A stretch of 64,000 nt of DNA from Capniomyces stellatus. Taxonomy: Eukaryota; Kickxellomycota; Harpellomycetes; Harpellales; Legeriomycetaceae. The position numbers and the translations under genes were made by a program. This document shows, piece after piece, positions 55,630 through 64,000 of the stretch (positions within the stretch are counted from its first letter, which is position 1; each line of letters starts with the position of its first letter). The notes beneath the pieces are model-generated. The model ran no database searches, was not told the DNA's origin, and saw only the letters and a list, made by a program, of their open reading frames with translations. The DNA is taken from contig LUVW01000003.1 in NCBI GenBank assembly GCA_001661515.1, forward strand, positions 1-64,000, in the 5' to 3' direction.

Positions 55630-58600
55630 ATGAGATCATTCCTAATAATCCAAGCAAATGGATTCTTTAATATCAAAGATGTCGAAGGAGTCTTGGAAGC
55701 AGTTGATATAGAACGGCTGGAAGATTTAACGAGGGCATTTAAAACAACAACGTTGGACTCTAGACAAAAGCTGGGGTTGGCTTGGCTAGCTTGGGCTTCC
55801 CATGAATACAAGGCATTAGATAAGGAGGAAGTGGCCAGATTGAGTATAGGGAGAAACGAAAACGAGAGTGAGCGTGTTAATTGCAATGAAGAGATCGTAG
55901 CACTGATTTCACGAATGGGATCTATTCCGAAAATTGAGTTGTTTTTGATGAACTGGTTAGTTGGAGCCATACTGAGGGCAGCAACGCGGAACCCAGTTGG
56001 CAAAAAGAGAGATTCTGTGGTTGGAAATAAATCTTTAAATAGCAAAAGTAGCAGTAAAGCAGGAGTAGAGCCAGTCGAGGCCCCCGGGACCGAAAAAATG
56101 TAAGCACATGACAGCAGTAACCATATATGATCAGAGCCATGTATTTTAGTAAACATATATCACCTTTCTGCGATATTCTCAACCAAAAAAAAAAGCAATG
56201 TGAATATAAATTAATTTGAATGTAACCAAGTTTAATCCAACTTTAAATAAATGAATAAATAAATGAATTTGAAAAAAAAATAGTGAAAAGTCCTACAACA
56301 TTTCAATGGATTACAAAGCATACATGCTGTGTACAAGCATTTTATCAAAACTGTCGAGAGCTAGTGAGGAAAGTGGGAGGCCAGTATACGAGTATTCACA
56401 ATTGTTCAATGTCCCAACATTGCCAATATTTACAACTTTTTTTAAAAAGGCAAGTGATGCGAGAGGCAGTGGGGCGAGAAAGGAGGAAATCGAGGAGGTT
56501 ATTGATACAGCCTTGGTAAATCAAGTGGTGTTGATGTGGAATGAGATGCTAAGATTTAATGAAACAAGTGGAGTTTGGGGAGCTCAGTTTGAGTCATTGA
56601 TCGATTTGGTTGGAATGTGGGTATCTGAGCTTACAAGTGTCGACTTCAATAGTGGCGCTGGATGTGCAATGCATGGCTTAGTCGTACAGATTATCGACGC
56701 ACACAGGATGATCAACGAGTCGTTGAGGCTGCTAGCGTCTGGATTTGAGAGCACGGCAAATTCTCGTAAAGTAAGATTGAAAAACAAGGATAGATAGAGC
56801 CGGGGTTATGTTTATTACCGGAGTAATGTATATAAATAGCTATTGTTATGTCTATTGAGTGTGTGGCAGTATTCAAACTAATTATCGGTGGGATGTTATG
56901 ATTAAATTAATTTGATAATAGGTGTTTGTTCTGGTCTGTGAAAAGCTAATACACCCAATATCAAGTTATTTGGGCTGGAAAAGGAGCAATGCTGAGCTAA
57001 TGAGAGAGTTGAAGTCAAATGATTTACTCGGCAAAAAGCTAACTAGAGAGTTTTTTACTGTGATCAATATTACACAAAAGAACATTGGGTTGGTAATACA
57101 AACGGGGCTATTTAGAGTGGATACGCTGTCCGCATACACCAGCATTAATTTGAGTGCCAAAAGTAAGTTGGATGCTGGCGAAGCAGGCAGCAACAATAAG
57201 GTAGCGAGGGAGGGAAGAAAGCGCAAGCAGTCAAATTTGGACAATAAGAGTGTTGATAAGAGTAGTAAAGGAGATGTGTTGTTGATTTACCAGACCAAGA
57301 TATTTGAGGTTTTATCGACTTTGATTGGCGCGAGTAGTGAGCTCAGCAAAAATAGAGCGGGTGCTGGGGAGAATAGCGAAAGAGTTGGTAATGCAAACGC
57401 CGAACTGTACAGCACTCTGGGTGGGTGGATACTGCTTTCTTGTTTGATGGAAGAGTTTCTAAACTCGGCTTCGTTGGTACACAGCGCAATAGAGGGCAGA
57501 GCTTTAGCAGGATCAAAGAGGACAGACAAAGGCAAAGATTTTAGAGCAGGTGAACGAGTAGCAGAGCTGAGTGGTATATCAAACTCAATGGCGATTTCAG
57601 TGTCGGAGGGGATAGGGATGGGGGCTTTAAAGGAGCTGTGTTATCTGGTGTTCAAGTTGTTATATGACCAAAGCAGTTTGGCTGTGGATGCCGAGATCAA
57701 TAGAGCAGATTATAGAGGGATTAAAAAATACAAGTTTGACGGGCTAACAAGACTTGTGGCGAGTTACTTTAAAAGCTCGAGTTTCGGTATATGCAATGGG
57801 TCTGGAAACGCAGTTAATGACGCAGCGTTTAAGAATCAAATACAGAAGGTTGAGGAGTGGATGTCTAGTGTAGTTTGTCGGTTTATACAGAAGGAGTCAA
57901 CTCGGTGTGCAAACAGTAAACATAGTGTTGAGCGGTGCGATGGGCTTGCAGGGCTGGAGAATGGGCTGCGGGCTGCACGGCTGGGATTAGAGGCAAACCC
58001 AACAGCGAACGCTATGGTTAAAATGGACGATAATACTGATGAAAAAGTACTGCAGTTGAAGGTTTTGCTTAGAAATGTCCAGCAAGTCCGCAAAGAGTCG
58101 CAGACCCAGGCCCAGCTGCTGTTGATGGATATGATGAGGCTGTTTGGGCAGACGAGGCAGATAGATGTGTTTATTACAGAGATTATAAACGAGCTGCACA
58201 AAGACAGGAGTGGGGATCTGGAGGGCGAGAAAGGTGACGGGGAGGCGGATAAGTCTGAGCCTAGTGTGAATGCGTTGACGGGGAGTTGGTTTGTGATGCA
58301 GCTGTCAAAGCAGGTTACAACACATTTGCCATCGCCAATGGTGCCAGAGCTGATTGAAAGTTATAAGCAGGCGATTGCAGATGAGATAAGTAGTTTAAAA
58401 CACAAGTACAAGGCGAACACAGATGCGAGGTGTAGCAATAGTAGGCTTGAAGGGTTGGTGCTGCACTTTGCACACTTTATCAATGGTGCGTTGAATTCTC
58501 TGAGCACGTCTAAGCAGCAGGAGCAGCTGTACTTGGGAATAGTGTCGTGTTATTCAAAGATAAAAGATGGGCTGGTGGACTTGGTTAGTTTGGCGGGTAG

Positions 58601-61600
58601 AGATGGTATGATGTTTGTCTGGTCGCTGTTTTTGGTGCATTACTCGCTTATGGAGATAGCCAATCGGATCAACAACGCAGAGGACTATTTTGCAGAAATG
58701 ATGAATGAAAAAGTAGTTTGTGGTTGGGTAAACAAAGTGCTGGATGGAGGAGCGGGTTTGAGTGGCGGAACAGAGAGTTTGAATTCTAAAACAATACTGA
58801 TGGCTACTTTGGTTTCGTTCCAAGCGTTTGCAAGCCAAAAGACCGAGTTGCCCACAGATCTGCCAGAAGACACAGGTATAGTTACTGGAGCGCCTGATGA
58901 ACAAAGTAACAAGTCAATGGACTTGGTTGTAAGGTGTATGGATTTGTTAATGGGCTCAATTAAAACACACAGGGATTTAGCGAATGCAGAAGGTGGCTCC
59001 AGCGCTATAGAAGATTTGATGTCAAATGGGGTTGGTGCTTGGGATGGATTTCCACACACGGTGCGATCGGAAAATTTGATGGTTGCTGCGTTCAAGACGC
59101 TGACCGATTGGGTGGAACTAGTATGCGAAATTGACTCAAAATCCGGACTGAATACCCTTGATTGGATTCTAAACATACTGTTTAAAGTTGGGATTAAGGC
59201 ATCAAAGAACCAAGTGGAGATAAAAGAATTTGCAAGCAGCTTGAGCTCAGAGCCTGTGGTAAAAGCTGTCTTGAGCAGAAAATTAGTTGGGGACTTGAAT
59301 TTGGATTTGGAACTGGGTTTGGGTTTGGAAGAAAGCCAGAGTAAAGAGTGTATAATGGCACCAGAAACACAAATCAAGAGTTGGAATTTGTTTAATATCA
59401 CCAATAGTTTGATCCAAACAGCGTCTTTTTACGAGGTTGGCCAGTTTAGAGCAGCATTCATGCCAATGAGTATAGGGTATATTATGGCAGATTCTTTTGG
59501 TAGCAACGGTGTTTCCAGCAGTAAAAATGGTAAAGTTGCTGGTGGTGATAGAATAAGCGACTTGGGTGAGCTGTACCACTTGATGGATGAGGTAACACGC
59601 ATATTTGCACCCAAGGCAACTGATCTTGACAGCGTAGACGTTTCTAAGCCAAAGGCAAAGATCCAAATTCGAGATTTTATTTCCAAGTCAATGGACTCGG
59701 CCTTTAAACCAAGCCAGGGTAAAGTCGGTAAAAAGCGCAACGACATTGGAAAAGGCGGACCTGTAGCCAATGATAAGACGAGCCAAGTCATCAAAAAAGT
59801 CATGTATCAGTTGAACGGAATTATTTCAATGTGGCACAGGTTCCCAGACAGTTATTTTAGTAGCGAGCAGTTGTGGGCTTCGGCAATTTTATCAATATAT
59901 CTAAGTAGGCTGTCAATGAGGGTGATTGAAGATAATCAGTATAACAAAGAAGTCTGCGTTATTGAATTGAGTTCAAGCTGTCTAGTTACCAGCATGAATT
60001 GGCTATGCAAATGTCTAAACAGCGAGTCCAATATGGTTACCAACAAAAAAATTCTGCTCAACTGCAAAGAGTTTGTTGAATGGGTAATAAGGGTTCCGTC
60101 AATGGTTGATCAGGCATTGGATGGCAGCGGTCTGAGTTTAGATGGCGGTCCAGGGAGCAGTGTTCGTGAGTCAATAACGCAAAGCACTTTAAATGTGCTG
60201 ACAAAGTTTGCCAAGTATGTGGCTTTTGAGTATGCCAGCGACTTGAGTTTAGCAAATGGGTTGTACGGTGAAGGCAGTTTAGTCAACTTGGTAAAGTTGT
60301 GTTTGTCATTGTTGGGTAGCAATACCAAAGTTGGTGGTAAGCAGAGCTGCGGGATCTCCGCTGTTTATCTGGGAATTACAACCACTGTCCTATCAACATT
60401 GTCGTCCAGCATCAACAGAAACACTCTTGGAACTGCCGATAAGGAAGGTGCTAGACTGGCTGAAGTAAAGGTTAATAGCTCAAAGAACATTGGCGATAAT
60501 GAGAAAGATAGGGAAATGGATGTGGACGCTGATCACAATAGTGGCAAGACTGTTTCTGCCAAGTCCAGGTTGGCGCTTGAAGAGATTAGAAGCACGCTGT
60601 TGAGTTCGTTGGATGTAGTCAAAGGTAACTTGGACAGGCTATTGGTTCAAAGCGAAAACGGGCTGTTAGACACAACCCAGACAATCCAGAATAACACACA
60701 GGTATCGTCAAACTTGACAATATATTCTGCAATAAAAACATCCATCTGCTCAGTTGACAACAACAGTGGCATTGATGCTTCCAGCGACAAAGAATTGGTT
60801 GGTTGGCTGGTCAAGTCTTCAAGCGAGATTACAAAGCTGCAGGCTATAAAATACAACATATCCGAGCTCATGGATATTTGCGATAAAGATGCTGCTGGAA
60901 AAAGCAGTGTTGAATTAAATTATGTGGTTGCAAAAAGCTGGATCCAGACTAGCATTGACTTGGTTGTGGTATCGTGTCAACTTCTTCAGAGTTCTTCTAA
61001 ATTCGGGCTTGATGAGCAGACCACAAAGCTGATTGCGTTTTTTATCCAACTAACACAGACACTAGATGTTGCAAATCAAACTGACAGCTCGAATGGGCTA
61101 GACGAGTTGGTGATACTTTCATCGCTGCTGTTTGATAGCAAAGTTAACAACATTACCAATGGGTTTGTCGAAAAAATGAAGCGTGAAAACAGGCCATCGA
61201 CAAGCTTTAGCTACCACGACTCAATAGAGTTTTTCAAGCTTAGCTCTGTTGGAGTGCTGCTCAACAGAATGACTAGCCCAGAGCTGGAAATGCTTTTGAA
61301 TTCCACAACCTCAATGCTAATAAGGCCAGGATCGGTTGCAAACAAGTCCGGCTATTTAGCGAATGGAGGCGCAAGCAGAGATGTGTTTGTAGCTGGTTGC
61401 TTTGAGTCTGCAAAGTCTAAATCCATGTACTTGCTAATGGAGATCATATTGATGAACCCCAATCTATCATTAAAACACCCCAAGGATAGAAACAGCGCAT
61501 TGTCAAACGTCGTGTCTTGTCTTAACCACTATGTCTCAACAAATACCAGCAAATCCCTTTTTGTCACTAATGCCATTGACGTGTTGGCCTTGATTTTGAA

Positions 61601-62876
61601 GCTGCTTACCGCAAAGACAAAAACATTCAAATTCAACACCAGCGATATTTCACTGCTAATCAGCACGATATTCACTTTGATGACAAAGCCTTTGGTAGTA
61701 AACCATGTCAACAGCAGAAACGGCAAGAATAGCACCAATAGCGAATACTCGGTTGGTTTGCTGGCCATTCTGTTTGACAAGTCCTGTCTAGCTCTTTCAA
61801 ACTGCGTCAGACTATACCCTGACTCTATGCTAAAGTGCATGCCTCCGCTCCTAACACTGCTGAGAACTATGCTGAACGCCTTTGTTCAGGTCCCAGTTGC
61901 AAACTTCGATTCTAGTGCTGACGATTTATACGAATACGTTACATTAATCGACTACGCTCCAATGCCTACCCAATGCGCAGACTCCTACTCTAGGCTTGTT
62001 GAGCAGCTGATCCACATCAAAAGCAATCAGTCCACCAACTCCAAAAGTGTTCCAGGCAAGTCCGGGGCCTCTGGTGGTGTAAAGGGATCAAAGGCCGCTT
62101 CTGTTGCAAATGTTTTGTCCAAATACCTTCCATTGTTGCTGGCCGAGTATTGCATTATCCAAGGAGGCTGTTTGATTGAGCTAGAAAGTACGAGTAGTTC
62201 AAGTATGCATGGCAGAAACAGTCGGAACGACACAGGAAATCGCAATAGTAGCTGGGGCGAGTCAGGCGCCACCGACTTGACCAACAACAATACCCGCGAT
62301 ACCAAGGCCTCAGACAAAGTGCATTCTGCAAACTCCAGGTTCTCTATCTTTGATTCGTATAGCAAAATCAACGTAAACATAGACAACTCTAGTCGTAGCT
62401 ACTACTACTGCACCGAAAACAACCCGCCTAGATACCACGGGTTGTCGTGGAGACTAAGTTACACCACCACAAATTCTAACGCTAGCAGAGCAGGTGGAAA
62501 CAACAAGACAAACTCAATGTTGGTTGGAATAATTTCAAGTCCCCAACTCCGCTCTGCATTGGCTTCATCATGGTACTCGATCTTTGGCATAATGTCTGAT
62601 TCTGACCGCGATTCCTTAATGGCCAGTTTTGTCAACTCCAGCTCATCTAGGCTAAAAAACAAAACTTCGACAAACAGCCGCTTTTCCAATACCACAGCCA
62701 AGAGCAACGAAGACGAAAGTAATCCCAGCAAAAAGTTCAAGGGAAACAATCAAGCCTCGTCCTTTGGCTACCAAGTCAACCTCTTTACTCCTACTAACTT
62801 TAGTGGTGCAAAGGAAATTCTAAAGTCTCTTTATAAAGACTATTTACAGTTCCACAAGTTTAAAGGAACTTTCTAG
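55630..62876 (+). CDS. URB2: Urb2/Npa2 family ribosome-biogenesis protein
   Basis: Three exons join in frame: 55630-56099, 56284-56770, 56922-62876, giving 2303 residues. The start is the first ATG in frame after the upstream stop. The body is a helical, repeat-like array without catalytic motifs. The C-terminus matches the Urb2/Npa2 C-terminal domain: an L-S-K-Y-L-P-L-L-L-A-E-Y-C-I-I-Q segment, S-P-Q-L-R-S-A-L, and near the end A-K-E-I-L-K-S-L-Y-K-D-Y-L-Q-F-H-K-F. Urb2 is a nucleolar protein of early pre-60S particles needed for 27S rRNA processing. The length is much larger than typical Urb2 (about 1200-1500), through inserted Ser/Asn/Gly-rich stretches, for example around residues 2050-2130. 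URB1 is the alternative but fits the C-terminus less well. Confidence 0.75.
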
Positions 62877-63156
62877 CCAATTTATATCACTATTTCTATA
62901 TTTGCTTTACATCCTTTTAGCTTTATTCTCTACTGCCTTTCTTTTTTTTTATATCGAGATTCTACTTTATTATTTTATTTATTTATTTTTTAAAAAAACA
63001 AACAAACGTAAAACAGATCAAGTCAGATTAGAAATATGTAAAAGAAGAAAATAAAAACATGTAGTCACAATAAACCAAGCCAAGTAAAAAAAAGAGGGTA
63101 AATGCCGCTTGAGCTTTCCAGATTTAATGTTAAACAGCAAAGGTTAAAAAGCAACC
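62877..63156. other. Convergent spacer
   Basis: 280 bases between URB2 and NIF3 3' ends; T/A-rich, no gene. Confidence 0.6.
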
Positions 63157-64000
63157 TTATTCGATCAATATTGGATCCTTATCAAGCTTACTAACTAATA
63201 CAGATATGTTCTCACAACCTTCATTGTCCCCGCTGTTCAACCCAGCGTCCAAGTATCCCTTTAAAACCTCCAAATATCCTCTCTCGCTGTTGGAATGTTC
63301 AGCTAGTATCACACTGATGTTTTTGCTATTGGCCGCCAGCAAATCATGATGGCTCATTTCTCCTGTGAAAAACATATCAACTCTCGTGTTTTGGACTACT
63401 GATGTACCACTACCAGCACAGATCGCTATTTTTTTGATTAAACTCGTATCTTCACCTTCCAACTCGCTCTTGCTGTGAATTGGCGACCTTGCAACCCTAA
63501 CATTTCTCAAGTTGAATCGTTCTTTTGTTCTGCTGACCAGCTCGCTTACGGTCACTGGCGTATCAAGCTCCAGTATTCTTCCCTCACCAGATCCTTCTTG
63601 ATCAGCTATTTGTTTCAATGTTTATATTATAACAGGCTTACTACAACTTTCCATTAAAATATGCCCTTGAACAACAAAATAGCAAGCACGACCAAAAAAT
63701 AAACATGTTTTTTTTTAGAACTATCAAGGCAACAATAGCAGCACTGTTACAATGCATATACCCAACAATACTTACCAAGCCCTTGAACTTCTGATGGCGT
63801 GATTGGGTAACTTGTTCCTGCTCCTAACTGTTTGCATATCCAATCGTTTATTCCATTTTTGCAGCTATCAAGCGCTGTGTGTGGCGAGTATATCGATATC
63901 CCCGTCACTGCCGCCTTCAACACCAGACTCTGCTTGTAATCATTCATCGTCAATCTCTTCATTCCTGAGAATATTGGTGGATGATAAGCTATAATCACGC
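63157..64000 (-). CDS. NIF3: NIF3-like dinuclear-metal protein, C-terminal part (5' end outside window)
   Basis: Two exons are visible on the minus strand: 64000-63776 (open at the window edge) and 63605-63157, joined by donor CTTG|GTAAGT and acceptor AAATAG|CTGAT. The first has I-I-A-Y-H-P-P-I-F, K-R-L-T, I-Y-S-P-H-T-A-L-D and G-I-N-D-W-I, all family signatures, with His residues that bind the metal pair. The second has G-E-G-R-I-L-E-L-D-T-P, V-R-V-A, C-A-G-S-G-T-S-V, and the closing metal site I-L-A-E-H-S-N-S-E-R-G-Y-L (His and Glu ligands). About the last 224 residues are present. NIF3 proteins are toroidal hexamers of uncertain enzymatic role, conserved from bacteria to mammals; the yeast protein binds Ngg1p. 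Confidence 0.92.

Noticed and set aside
55422..56156. 244-codon minus-strand frame
   Set aside because: Antisense of URB2 exon 1, which fits a spliced, family-matching gene on the plus strand.
58685..59404. 239-codon minus-strand frame
   Set aside because: Shadow of the URB2 coding region.
1..64000. CRISPR arrays, insertion sequences or an integrated virus
   Set aside because: No spaced direct repeats, transposase, reverse transcriptase or capsid-like frames were seen; the window is ordinary eukaryotic chromosomal DNA.

Overview
The window is nuclear DNA of an AT-rich fungus. Genes carry short GT-AG introns (about 60-200 nt), many starting GTAAGT. The gene set is fungal: a SteA/Ste12 transcription factor with C2H2 fingers, fimbrin, a G-protein alpha subunit, Urb2, Fcf2, Qcr9 and lumazine synthase. 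The low GC, secreted serine protease, small secreted cysteine proteins, Asn-rich expansions and wide intergenic spaces resemble an early-diverging, animal-associated lineage such as the Kickxellomycotina gut fungi. That placement is inference; nothing here proves the species.

Layout. 1-12 kb is sparse and accessory-like: the end of an ankyrin-repeat gene (1-416), a secreted chymotrypsin-fold protease with a long helical tail (1809-3506) and a decayed paralogue beside it (3725-4340), two small secreted His-rich proteins (6511-7236, 11414-11950), and a YJU2 splicing-factor pseudogene (9787-10879). 12.7-37.2 kb is housekeeping: a TUG/UBX4-type UBX protein, Fcf2 (minus), G-alpha, Qcr9 (minus), a tandem two-domain lumazine synthase (minus), an aftiphilin-like trafficking protein, an MFS transporter, a METTL21-type lysine methyltransferase and fimbrin. 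37.2-48.3 kb is an 11 kb desert with simple repeats and one assembly gap between G homopolymers. 48.3-64 kb holds SteA, a closely spaced tRNA-Leu/tRNA-Ala pair, a very large Urb2 gene, and the 3' part of NIF3 (minus), which runs off the right edge.

Exon structures were built by hand by joining splice sites that keep frame and family homology; each intact multi-exon model below closes in frame.

The most striking object is the lumazine synthase at 23482-24564. Two lumazine-synthase domains are fused, and each has lost the half of the active site that the other keeps. This suggests an obligate pseudo-heterodimeric enzyme, which is unexpected in a family normally built from identical subunits in pentamers. 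Other notable points are the multiply inactivated YJU2 copy, a secreted-protein gene whose start position reads GTG, a 20-bp perfect hairpin inside a transporter intron, and a tRNA pair with no terminator between its members.
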